From NCBI RefSeq assembly GCF_003463825.1, contig NZ_QSDY01000004.1:1-61448 (forward strand): a stretch of DNA of 61,448 nt, read 5' to 3'. Within the stretch, counting starts at the first letter, position 1, and the number at the start of each line of letters is the position of its first letter. The notes under the pieces were generated by a model that saw only the letters and a list, made by a program, of their open reading frames with translations, ran no database searches and was not told the origin of the DNA. Shown here piece after piece: positions 8,996 through 17,861 of this stretch. This stretch comes from Veillonella sp. AM51-8BH. Lineage in GTDB: Bacteria > Bacillota > Negativicutes > Veillonellales > Veillonellaceae. Made by a program: the position numbers and the translations under genes.

Positions 8996-11900
8996 TTAGA
9001 AGCTCCTTGTCCAACGACCACCTATATAATTGTTTCCTTGCGATGTGCGCCATGCAGTAAACTTAAGATTACGTTTGACAGAATATTCTACACCATATTT
9101 ATTTTGTTTATTATTAATACCTTGAGAATAGGTAAGCATAACTTTCGGCACAATATACTTGCCAATTTCGATATTGTAATTGCCAGCAGTTTCTCGATTA
9201 GTCGGTTCATCAGGATCAATAGAACCAGTCGTAATATTGATTCTATCAAGCCCTAATGTATTTTGTAATGCATCTTGTACATAACCAAAGGCAAACATTT
9301 GTAACCCTGCAGTAGCAACAGCATTTACATCTTCATTTGTCAATGTACTGCTATTTGAATCTGCCCCACGGCCAAAGGTCAACATAGAAATAATTTGTTT
9401 TCTAGACAAACTAGGATTAGACGATAAAGTCAAATCCATGTGATCTACCGTGCCTTTTACGCCGAGCAGAATATTATAATTACTTACATTTGTTTCAGCC
9501 TCTAATTGTAAGTTTGGCAAATAGGAGCCACCCACGAAGTGTGCATTCCCCTTCGTAATATTAAATACATGACTTAAGTATTTAAATGTACCAGATTTAA
9601 CATCAAACTGGCCACTAGCTGTTGGATTTTGTAACGTTCCGCCAAAGTGAACATCACCACCAATGAACATATTATACAAAGTACGATCATATAGGCGTAC
9701 ACCCTTGCCAGCATGGATGGTAACATCTACCCCCATATTGGTACTACTTTCACTAGATTGTAAGGAAAGCGGAATCTTGAATTGGATATTTTCCAAGTCC
9801 AAATTACCTATCAATGTAGGTAACCCATCGCGTTCAGCAATATAAAGCTCCCCATTCAATGGGCCCCTAATATATTCACTACGAACATCGAGTCCATCAA
9901 GTTGAACAGCAGCCTTATAATTTGTAAGCTCATGAGCAGACCAATTTACCTTAGCAGCTAAACCGGCTGAACCTTTCCCCATATTAATGCGGGATTGGAA
10001 ATCACCTTGCTGTCCTGAGAAGATTAAATCCCCATCAATCCCTGTAATTTCATTATCTACATTAGCCAGCTTCATAGTGCCATTACGTACAGAAACCGTA
10101 CCATATGCTTCTGGTTGATCTATAGTACCAGTAAGTCTGATTACCCCTTTTAACGGACCTGTTGCCTCCTTAACACTCGTAGTAACAAGAGGAATAACAG
10201 CCATATCAGCTTCGTTAAAATCGATAGTTACGTCCATAGATTTAGCATTACTAGCTTCTATGTAACCAGAGGTATAAAGTGCAGCCAATGGGATTTTACC
10301 ATAAATACTAAGTTTATAGCCTCCCTTTGCACCTTGGATCCGTTGAATTTGAATAACATGATCTTGCATAGTAGCTAATACAAACCCCTCATCAATGCCA
10401 ATTCCATTGAAAGAGCCAGATTCTACCGCACCAGAAAGTTCAACCTTAGGGTTTTTAGTTTTTCCCGTAACATTCACAACACCAGTTACCCAACCTGTAG
10501 CTTGAATGTCCTTACCCATAAGTGGTAAGAATGGTACTATGTCAACATCTTTTAAAGCGACTTGTAAGTCAGCTTCGCCATCTAGATCCAATGTACCGCC
10601 CATGGCAATGAGCCCTTCATCAACAGGTAGTTTTAAGGTCGTAATTTTAAACTTTCGATTAGCTAAGCTAGCATCAATCGTTGCATCACCAACAACCTTG
10701 TTATCAATACTAACTTCATTAATTTTACCGTCAACAGTAACACTTGGATTATCCTTTGTGCCACCAATTTCAACAGAACCGTTTAATTTACCATCAAGAT
10801 GCTCATTTTTACGATCTAACAGTGCTAATAGATTCTTGACACTACCATTAGTAACATCTAAAACACCAAATAGCTGTTGACTATCGTCGAGCTTCATGCC
10901 GCCTTTAGCAACATAACGACCACCATTTGATTCAGCAAAAGAAAAGTCTTGTACATTTACAACGGATTTATCTGCATAGACATGACCATGTAGATCTGTC
11001 AACAATTGGCCATTGATGGATAAAGCATCAGATAAAACATATCCATTAAACTGAGGATTATCCATAGACCCTGTTATAATACCACGGCCATCTAATAAAC
11101 CATCTACCTTATAGTCAGTATTGATGAGCAGTCTGCCCATATCAATTTTTTTACCTTCAAAATCAATATTAATAGCATCTTTTGATACAGTACCGCCACC
11201 AGTAATAGTTGCACCATAACCTTCGATATCAAAGCGATATAATTCTAATATTTCATTTTTATAGTTGTATTTGGCAAAAGCATTAGTAATAAGCTTACCA
11301 TAGGCAGACCCATCCCATAAATGAGCTCGCCCTTCTACAATCGGATTAGCCGCAGTCCCTGTTATATGGTTGTCAGTTTCAAACCAACCTGTAATAGGAA
11401 TATCTGTTACAGGACGAATTAAATTTTCAATGCGTACAGCACGAGCTTTAGCATTTAAATCTAATGCATCAGTATTGATATTATACCAACCTGTAATATC
11501 ATAACCACCACTACCGTCACCAATATGACCATTGGTAATTGTTAGAACATGATTGTCTAAAGTAATATCGCTATGAATATCATTAAAATGGGCACCCTTA
11601 TAAAGAACCTCTTGTCCCCATACAGTACCAGTTACATTAGGGTTATCTAAGGCTCCTTTTACATTAATAGAAGTGCTAAGTGTGCCAGCTACATCTTCAC
11701 CTATGATTGGACTAAGTGATGTCAACGGCAAGGCATTACCAGAAATTGTGGCATTCACTTGACCATTTTGAATAGAACCATATCCACTAAAGGAGCCAGC
11801 GCCCATCTTACCAACCATAGTTATGTTGGTAAGATTATCACTATGGGTCAAATCCGCTTTTACAGAATCAAGCACTACACCGCGTACACCAATCTGATGA

Positions 11901-13282
11901 CCTTGGACAGCCCCTACAAGATCAGTAACTTGATTATTCTTACCCAAAACGTGGATTTCTCCATCAATGGTTCCCGTAATAGGCATAGTCATATCTTGTG
12001 TAAAAGTATCCAACGATAAGGCATGAACATTAGCAGCGGCGTCAAAATCACCTGTGTCTACGACATATTGACCTTTAATTTTAGCATTACCAGAGCCAAT
12101 AGACAATTGGGCATCATCGATACGAACTACCCCATTATCATATACTACATTTCCCTGCACGCGGTCTACATGGTACCCTTTATAAGATATCCCATCACTA
12201 CCTATAGTGGCATCCACTCGTGGCGCTACAGTGGTGCCTCCAATATGTGCACGGCCGCCAACAATACCAGTAACCCCCACATCAGTAATAGCTTCTAGTG
12301 CTACTTTATCCGCCACAACATTAAGGTTTAAATATTCTTCGTCTTTTCCTAACGTAATGAGACCATTAAGTCTTGCTGCTTGATCATTAATACGCCAAGA
12401 ACTATGGCTAATGACAATTTGGTCGTGATTTAACATAATACGACCTTCCCCATCAGTAATAGTATAGGTCGTATTTCCCCGCTTATAAGTACCCCTTAAT
12501 CCTTTGAACCCTACATTGCCACTCATAACATATTGGCCATCTTCACTTTTAATATTGAGATGTAAATCTTGTAATTTCCCCTTCGATACAACTAGATCCT
12601 TACGTAACGGAACAAAGCTCATAATCCCAGTCGTATCAATTTCATTAGCTTGTACAAACACATCAAAATTAGACACATCATCCATGTCTATATTGCCATT
12701 TACAAGAACAGAGGAACCATCTATATCAGCCGTAAAAGCCCCTTTAGACATACCACTCATATTGAGTGCAACAGTACCATCAAGCTTTTCAACATTTCGT
12801 TTTATTCCATCTTTAGTACGTAACGCTACACGACCATTATTTATGGTAATGTCACCATCAAAACTGCCGGACTTATTTGGATCAGATGGTTTTACTAACT
12901 TTTCCACACTCCAAGATCCATCGACCAATTGCCATATATGGAGATCAGGAGCCTCCACTGTAACACTAGATATAGCTGTTGCCCCTGATGTATTACCACC
13001 AATTATGCTCGGCAATGCAGATAGTTTAACCCCCACTGCTACATCTTGTGCAGTTCCTACTAAGTGTCCATCTCGATCTTTAATCACCACATCGGATAGA
13101 ACTACATCGCCATTCCAATTGATACGAAGAGAATCATAGTCCACAGATCCGTTTATGGCATTATTTACTTGTTCTTTAACCATAGGAGCCACATAGGTCT
13201 GAGCTATAGGATTGATGCTAGCACCAACACCACATAATCCTAAAATTGCAGCCCCTATGAGACACCACTTTTTACGGGTCAT
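8996..13282 (-). CDS. tamB: TamB/AsmA-like intermembrane lipid-transport protein
   Basis: Very large (1428 aa) AsmA-like protein. Family members form a long hydrophobic beta-groove that bridges the inner and outer membranes and conducts phospholipid. A hydrophobic signal-anchor spans about residues 7-27. The middle is repetitive beta-strand sequence with recurring GxVxGxxxxP and 'ITGxxxNP' units. The last ~300 residues are the conserved TamB (DUF490) domain, ending in RWTRSF with a terminal Phe. It lies next to bamA, whose Omp85 barrel could serve as outer-membrane partner since no separate tamA is seen. A GGGAG SD precedes the ATG. Confidence 0.93.
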   Translation of the reverse strand: MTRKKWCLIGAAILGLCGVGASINPIAQTYVAPMVKEQVNNAINGSVDYDSLRINWNGDVVLSDVVIKDRDGHLVGTAQDVAVGVKLSALPSIIGGNTSGATAISSVTVEAPDLHIWQLVDGSWSVEKLVKPSDPNKSGSFDGDITINNGRVALRTKDGIKRNVEKLDGTVALNMSGMSKGAFTADIDGSSVLVNGNIDMDDVSNFDVFVQANEIDTTGIMSFVPLRKDLVVSKGKLQDLHLNIKSEDGQYVMSGNVGFKGLRGTYKRGNTTYTITDGEGRIMLNHDQIVISHSSWRINDQAARLNGLITLGKDEEYLNLNVVADKVALEAITDVGVTGIVGGRAHIGGTTVAPRVDATIGSDGISYKGYHVDRVQGNVVYDNGVVRIDDAQLSIGSGNAKIKGQYVVDTGDFDAAANVHALSLDTFTQDMTMPITGTIDGEIHVLGKNNQVTDLVGAVQGHQIGVRGVVLDSVKADLTHSDNLTNITMVGKMGAGSFSGYGSIQNGQVNATISGNALPLTSLSPIIGEDVAGTLSTSINVKGALDNPNVTGTVWGQEVLYKGAHFNDIHSDITLDNHVLTITNGHIGDGSGGYDITGWYNINTDALDLNAKARAVRIENLIRPVTDIPITGWFETDNHITGTAANPIVEGRAHLWDGSAYGKLITNAFAKYNYKNEILELYRFDIEGYGATITGGGTVSKDAINIDFEGKKIDMGRLLINTDYKVDGLLDGRGIITGSMDNPQFNGYVLSDALSINGQLLTDLHGHVYADKSVVNVQDFSFAESNGGRYVAKGGMKLDDSQQLFGVLDVTNGSVKNLLALLDRKNEHLDGKLNGSVEIGGTKDNPSVTVDGKINEVSIDNKVVGDATIDASLANRKFKITTLKLPVDEGLIAMGGTLDLDGEADLQVALKDVDIVPFLPLMGKDIQATGWVTGVVNVTGKTKNPKVELSGAVESGSFNGIGIDEGFVLATMQDHVIQIQRIQGAKGGYKLSIYGKIPLAALYTSGYIEASNAKSMDVTIDFNEADMAVIPLVTTSVKEATGPLKGVIRLTGTIDQPEAYGTVSVRNGTMKLANVDNEITGIDGDLIFSGQQGDFQSRINMGKGSAGLAAKVNWSAHELTNYKAAVQLDGLDVRSEYIRGPLNGELYIAERDGLPTLIGNLDLENIQFKIPLSLQSSESSTNMGVDVTIHAGKGVRLYDRTLYNMFIGGDVHFGGTLQNPTASGQFDVKSGTFKYLSHVFNITKGNAHFVGGSYLPNLQLEAETNVSNYNILLGVKGTVDHMDLTLSSNPSLSRKQIISMLTFGRGADSNSSTLTNEDVNAVATAGLQMFAFGYVQDALQNTLGLDRINITTGSIDPDEPTNRETAGNYNIEIGKYIVPKVMLTYSQGINNKQNKYGVEYSVKRNLKFTAWRTSQGNNYIGGRWTRSF

Positions 13283-13314
13283 AATGATCTCCCATACACA
13301 TTATGAATAATATA

Positions 13315-13343
13315 AATATATATACTAATATTACCACAGACAA
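13315..13343 (-). promoter_or_regulatory. candidate promoter for tamB
   Basis: On the minus strand TTGTCT (13338-13343), 17 bases and TATATT (13315-13320) lie about 33 bases before the tamB ATG. Confidence 0.4.
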
Positions 13344-13497
13344 AGTAATAACTATAGCATTTTCAAGATAACTTTTATAAAACTAATATATTTTTTACTA
13401 ATCAGTTTCTATAATAACCTCATATAGAATCATTATGAACACTACCATAACAAATTAATGAGAATATATAATGAATTTATATGATAAATTTTTACAA

Positions 13498-13525
13498 AAA
13501 AAAGACGACCTAAGTCGTCTTTTTT
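13498..13525 (-). terminator. intrinsic terminator after tolC
   Basis: A 12-bp perfect stem (13498-13509 with 13514-13525), 4-base loop, with A-run and T-run on the two sides. It lies 4 bases past the tolC stop and closes the operon that starts at 20.2 kb. Confidence 0.88.
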
Positions 13526-13528
13526 ATA

Positions 13529-14989
13529 TTATTGATTGCCACCTAGTTGTGCTAACTGTTCAGCTGCACCACTGTTTGCAATAATTTGTGCACCTTGTCC
13601 AACTGGAGTATTCAAAGGAACACCTGTCAATTGTTCAAGCGCAGCAATACTAATATTGTAATTATAAAGTGCTTGTACATAATTATTACGAGCATCTGTT
13701 AATTTAGTTTCCGCATCGAGTACATCAAGGTTTGTACCAACACCTGCACGATAACGAAGTGTAGCAATGCGGAAGCTTTCTTGACCTTGAGCGACTGCAG
13801 TTTGAGTGCTTTGGATTGTTTGCTCTGCAGAACGCAAGTTCAAGTATGCTTTTTGTACGGCTAATAATACAGCATCAACAGTAGCTAAATTAGCTTCTTT
13901 AGCTTGTTCAAGTTGTGCATTTGCTTTTTTAATAGCATTTTGTGTAGCACCGCCGTCCCATAAACTCCAGGATGCAGTAGCACCTACACTCCAAGATTTT
14001 GTACTTGTTCCAAAGTAACCATCTGGATCAGCATAGCCACGACCTGCTTTTACTGCCACAGTTGGTAAATAACCAGATTTAGCAGATTTTACAGCTTCTT
14101 CTGCAGATTTTACATCAAGGGCAGATTTTACAAGAGCAGAACGATGAAGTAAAGCATATGCTTTAGCTTGTTCCAATGTAATATTATAAGGTTTATATTG
14201 TAAATCATGTTCTGCCGTATTAATAGCTGTTTGTACAGGATATGCAATGACTTGATTTAAACTTGCTTCTGCTAAATTTGCAGCATTTTGAGCTTTAACA
14301 AGGCTCGTTTCAGAGTCAGCAAGATTTGTTTTAGCAGCCAACACATCAGAACTAGCTACCAAGCCAACATTATATTGAGCTTGCACATTTGTTACATGAC
14401 CTTGGTAATCTTTAACAGCTTGTTGAGCCACATCAACAAGATTACGGTTCATGATCAAAGTATAGTACCCACTGATTGCATCGTATTTTGCTTGTTGCAA
14501 TGCTTCTTCATAGCTAGCGCCAGTACCTTCACGTGTATAACGTGCAGAGTCAATACTTGCATCAAGTTGAGGATTAAATACAGGAGCACTAATGGAGAAG
14601 TTATGACTACCAGATTTACCGCGTCCAGTATCACCACCGGTTTTTTGAGCAGACCACCCATAGCTAACACTAGGGTTTTTACCTGCTGCTACTTGGCTAA
14701 CTGCAGATTTAGCAGCTTCATAACCCCATTTAGTTTGTTTTGCAGTACGGTTATTCGCCAATGCCAAATCTATAGTACGAGACTCATCGAGGTCCAATTT
14801 GCTCTCATATGTTTTGCTATCTTGAACAGATTTTTCAGCTAGTTGCTTTTGTGTTAATTGAATAGCTTCTTTTTGATATTTGCTTAATTGGTCTCCATTA
14901 TTAACGGAAGTTGTAACTACATCAGCAGCCATTGCACCTGTAGTAGCCAAGGAGAGCATTACACCTAAGGATAAAACCTTTTTATTCAT
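13529..14989 (-). CDS. tolC: TolC-family outer-membrane efflux channel
   Basis: Trimeric outer-membrane channel for type I secretion and multidrug efflux. The 486-residue precursor has a signal peptide ending near TGAMAAD (about residue 22). It contains two OEP repeats, each with long helical segments separated by strand pairs; VGLVASSDVLAAKTNLADSE and AGVGTNLDVLDAETKL are the equivalent repeat motifs. The frame opens at 15010, but an SD GGAGGT with 7-base spacing picks the ATG at 14989. It is 42 bases downstream of mlaD and is the last gene of that operon. No RND pump or adaptor gene is nearby. Confidence 0.92.
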   Translation of the reverse strand: MNKKVLSLGVMLSLATTGAMAADVVTTSVNNGDQLSKYQKEAIQLTQKQLAEKSVQDSKTYESKLDLDESRTIDLALANNRTAKQTKWGYEAAKSAVSQVAAGKNPSVSYGWSAQKTGGDTGRGKSGSHNFSISAPVFNPQLDASIDSARYTREGTGASYEEALQQAKYDAISGYYTLIMNRNLVDVAQQAVKDYQGHVTNVQAQYNVGLVASSDVLAAKTNLADSETSLVKAQNAANLAEASLNQVIAYPVQTAINTAEHDLQYKPYNITLEQAKAYALLHRSALVKSALDVKSAEEAVKSAKSGYLPTVAVKAGRGYADPDGYFGTSTKSWSVGATASWSLWDGGATQNAIKKANAQLEQAKEANLATVDAVLLAVQKAYLNLRSAEQTIQSTQTAVAQGQESFRIATLRYRAGVGTNLDVLDAETKLTDARNNYVQALYNYNISIAALEQLTGVPLNTPVGQGAQIIANSGAAEQLAQLGGNQ

Positions 14990-15031
14990 AATATGTACCT
15001 CCATACTCACCTAAAGTGAATGTATTAGTCT

Positions 15032-16290
15032 TTAAAATACTTGTTTGATACCAAAGTAGGTACCGCCATTCGTGGAACCGAACGGTCTGGTCATTTGAAT
15101 AACCCCATAAGTATCTTTATGTAAACGTATATCACTACGAATACGATATTTACGATGATTAAGATCATACATAGCAGCAGACAAGGATACAGGACCACGT
15201 AAATTATAATCTACGCCCACACCCAATTCACTTTCAAAAATACCACCACGTACTAACCATTTCGGACTAACAAATTTTCCTGCATTTAAATCGAATTTTG
15301 TATCATCCCCAATATTGGATAGTCCAATTTCTGCCATACCTTTATCATTAAAAGCACGAACACGACCATTGATACGGAATTCATCATCTGTTGTGTTATA
15401 TAGTAAATCTACAGATGGCTCAACTTTAGTTGATGACTTTTTTTCAACATTATTCCCGTCTGCAACATTACCATTTACATCAGTTTGGTACGCTTTACCA
15501 CCCATCAATTTATTGATACGAGCAGAAATTTGTGCCGTATTATGTAATGTTTCCTTAATATTTTCTTGTGCTTTAGGATCTGTTACTGTAGATTCCATAG
15601 AACGAGCCATATTATCTACACGATCCGTAGTTTGTTTTAAATTAGTCAAAATAGCGCGCATATCATTGCCTGCATTACCATCTGCATTAAATTGTTGAGC
15701 AGCTTGATTTAGCTGTGCAGTTACATCAGCCATATTTTGTGTAATCGCTACTGCATTATCAGCCATTACAGCCGTAGATTGCAGGGAATGCTTAAGTGCA
15801 TTTTGCGTTGCTGGATCACCAATAATATTATTGATGGACTGCAACATCTTTTCGGTGCCATCCATTAGTTTTTGAGCACTTTGCATAGCTTTATCCATAG
15901 CATCTGCACCTTCGCCCTTAACGGAATCACCATCTTGTAAATATACTGTAGAATGACCAGGTGAAATTTGGATAAATTTATCGCCTAAGAAACCATCTGA
16001 CCCTAAAGTAAATATAGAATCACTTGGGATTTGTGTTTTTTCATCAAGCTTCATTTTTACTACCACACCATGCGGTGTAATCTCAATATCAGAGACATTA
16101 CCGATAGCTACACCAGAGTATTTAACTTGATTGCCATTTTTTAGGCCATTAACTTGAGCAAAATCACCAGTAATTGTCATTTGCGGCATAGCCATATATC
16201 AATGCGGCCTACAAACAGTATGCCCGCAATAAATAATGCTATACCTATTATCGTGAAAGCCCCTACCTTGGCCTCCGTCGTCCACTTCAT
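15032..16290 (-). pseudogene. mlaD: MlaD, MCE domain plus C-terminal beta-barrel (frame-shifted)
   Basis: MCE-domain subunit of the Mla phospholipid transporter. The reading frame is split. A 37-codon 5' piece (16290 to 16177) starts MKWTTEAKVGAF, encodes a transmembrane helix (IIGIALFIAGILFVG), and its ATG overlaps the mlaF stop (TAATG). It runs out of frame near 16192-16200. The next frame (16195 to 15032, 387 aa) carries the MCE domain (NGNQVKYSGVAIGNVSDIEI), a coiled-coil stretch with many Gln/Asn residues, and a C-terminal beta-strand-rich region ending GTYFGIKQVF. This matches the long Veillonella MlaD reported to combine an MCE domain with an outer-membrane barrel. One missing base would explain the split. 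As written, the MCE part could only start at internal ATGs and would lack its anchor. Confidence 0.85.
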
Positions 16291-17048
16291 TATACCTCTC
16301 CCATCACAGATACGTTAATTGGTTCTGCTTCACCATGAATAAACTGTTGTACCTTTTTATTTGTAGAATTCTTAAAGTCTATTGTATCAGAAATTTCCAC
16401 AAATTTCCCCTTATCAAGTAAAGCTATGCGGTCTGCTACATAAAATGCAGATTGCATATCATGCGTTACAACGATAGAAGTACAACCGAGCCGTTGCTGC
16501 ATTCCCTTAATCAACATACTAATCGTACCTGATGTAATAGGATCTAACCCGGATGAAGGTTCATCATAGAGAATTAAACTCGGATCTAACGCTATGGCAC
16601 GAGCTAAGCTAACACGCTTCTTCATGCCTCCAGATAATTCGTTAGGCATATAGGATTCATACCCTTTTAAACCGACCCAATCGAGTCGCTCTGCTACAAT
16701 GCGTTTTATTTCATCATCTCCTAAGTCCGTATGCTGACGTAAGCCAAAGGCTACATTTTCACCTACCGACATAGAGTCAAATAATGCAGAGTATTGGAAT
16801 ACCATCCCCATTTTTCTTCGTACTGTATTAAATTCATCTTCAGATAATGTTGTAATATCTGTGCCATCTACTATAATCTGTCCCGATGTAGGACGCTGCA
16901 AGCCAATCAATAAGCGAAGTAGTGTACTTTTACCACTACCACTACCACCTAATATGACTAACGTCTCCCCATCATCGATGGTGAGATTAATAGAGTCTAA
17001 AATCACACGTGACTCATAGGCAACTACAACATTGCGTAGTTCTATCAT
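16290..17048 (-). CDS. mlaF: Mla transporter ATPase MlaF
   Basis: ABC ATPase that powers lipid transport by MlaE/MlaD on the cytoplasmic face. In its 252 residues it has Walker A GGSGSGKST (about 34-42), signature LSGGM (about 137), Walker B LILYDEPSSGLDP, and a switch His in VVTHD. The order mlaE-mlaF-mlaD is conserved. Its TAA stop shares a base with the true mlaD ATG at 16290, which is why that upstream start is believed. SD GAGGG. Confidence 0.94.
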   Translation of the reverse strand: MIELRNVVVAYESRVILDSINLTIDDGETLVILGGSGSGKSTLLRLLIGLQRPTSGQIIVDGTDITTLSEDEFNTVRRKMGMVFQYSALFDSMSVGENVAFGLRQHTDLGDDEIKRIVAERLDWVGLKGYESYMPNELSGGMKKRVSLARAIALDPSLILYDEPSSGLDPITSGTISMLIKGMQQRLGCTSIVVTHDMQSAFYVADRIALLDKGKFVEISDTIDFKNSTNKKVQQFIHGEAEPINVSVMGEV

Positions 17049-17068
17049 AAATCCCTCTAATGTATCTA

Positions 17069-17830
17069 CTAATATAACAAGGTAGATAAAAAGTAATTTA
17101 ATACAAATACTAAAATGATACTAGTTACTACAGAACTAGTTGTGGAGAAGCCAACTGCTTCAGCGCCCATTTTAGTTTCCATCCCCTTGTAAGCACCTAC
17201 CAATGCGATGACAGCACCAAATACGCTAGATTTCAAAAGACCTAGTGTAAAGTCTGAAATGGTAGAAAACATTTGAATAGAATCTAAATAAGTACTTGGC
17301 GCCAGACCTTTGATAGCAGTAGCTACAAAGTAACCACCTGCAATACCAATGACTACACCATAAAATGCCAAAATAGGCACCATAATCATACATGCTACTA
17401 CACGAGGTACCACGAGATAACCAACAGGATCGACAGCCATAACACGTAGCGCATCAATTTGTTCAGTTACCTTCATTGTACCAATTTCAGCCGTGATAGC
17501 GGCGCCAACACGGCCGGCCAGTACAACCCCTACTAAAATAGGCCCTAACTCACGACCCATAGCAACAGCCATAAGACCACCCACAGTGCTTTGAGCTCCA
17601 TATGTAATTAATACATCTGTAATCTGTAAGGTCATAACCGCTCCTGCAAATAGTAGCGTTAAGCTAATAATCGGCAATGAATCTACACCTAGGTGAGCCA
17701 TCTGCTGGAATACATGCCACAGATTAATCATTTTCAGTTGTTTTATTGTTTGCCACACTAATAATGTAGCACTACCCATCTGTGATAGGCCGTGTATTAC
17801 AACACGACCTATCGATTCAAGCCAATTCAA
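17069..17830 (-). CDS. mlaE: Mla transporter permease MlaE
   Basis: Inner-membrane permease of the MlaEFD complex (MlaE/YrbE family), 253 residues with about five to six hydrophobic segments. The conserved family block is visible as AMGRELGPILVGVVLAGRVG followed by AAITAEIGTMKVTEQIDALR. The start codon is TTG, 8 bases after AAAGGG. It is first of mlaE-F-D, 20 bases before mlaF and 31 bases after the S55 protease gene. Confidence 0.94.
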   Translation of the reverse strand: MNWLESIGRVVIHGLSQMGSATLLVWQTIKQLKMINLWHVFQQMAHLGVDSLPIISLTLLFAGAVMTLQITDVLITYGAQSTVGGLMAVAMGRELGPILVGVVLAGRVGAAITAEIGTMKVTEQIDALRVMAVDPVGYLVVPRVVACMIMVPILAFYGVVIGIAGGYFVATAIKGLAPSTYLDSIQMFSTISDFTLGLLKSSVFGAVIALVGAYKGMETKMGAEAVGFSTTSSVVTSIILVFVLNYFLSTLLY

Positions 17831-17861
17831 CAGTCTAGCCCTTTCCCCTTACATTTTCAGC

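Noticed and set aside
12504..13139. 211-codon plus-strand frame
   Set aside because: Lies wholly antisense inside tamB, has no SD or family resemblance, and mirrors the strand's codon bias.
14288..14842. 184-codon plus-strand frame
   Set aside because: Antisense to tolC; composition typical of a shadow frame.
16177..16290. independent small membrane protein upstream of mlaD
   Set aside because: The sequence is the expected MlaD N-terminus, begins at the coupled mlaF stop, and ends out of frame exactly where the MCE domain starts.
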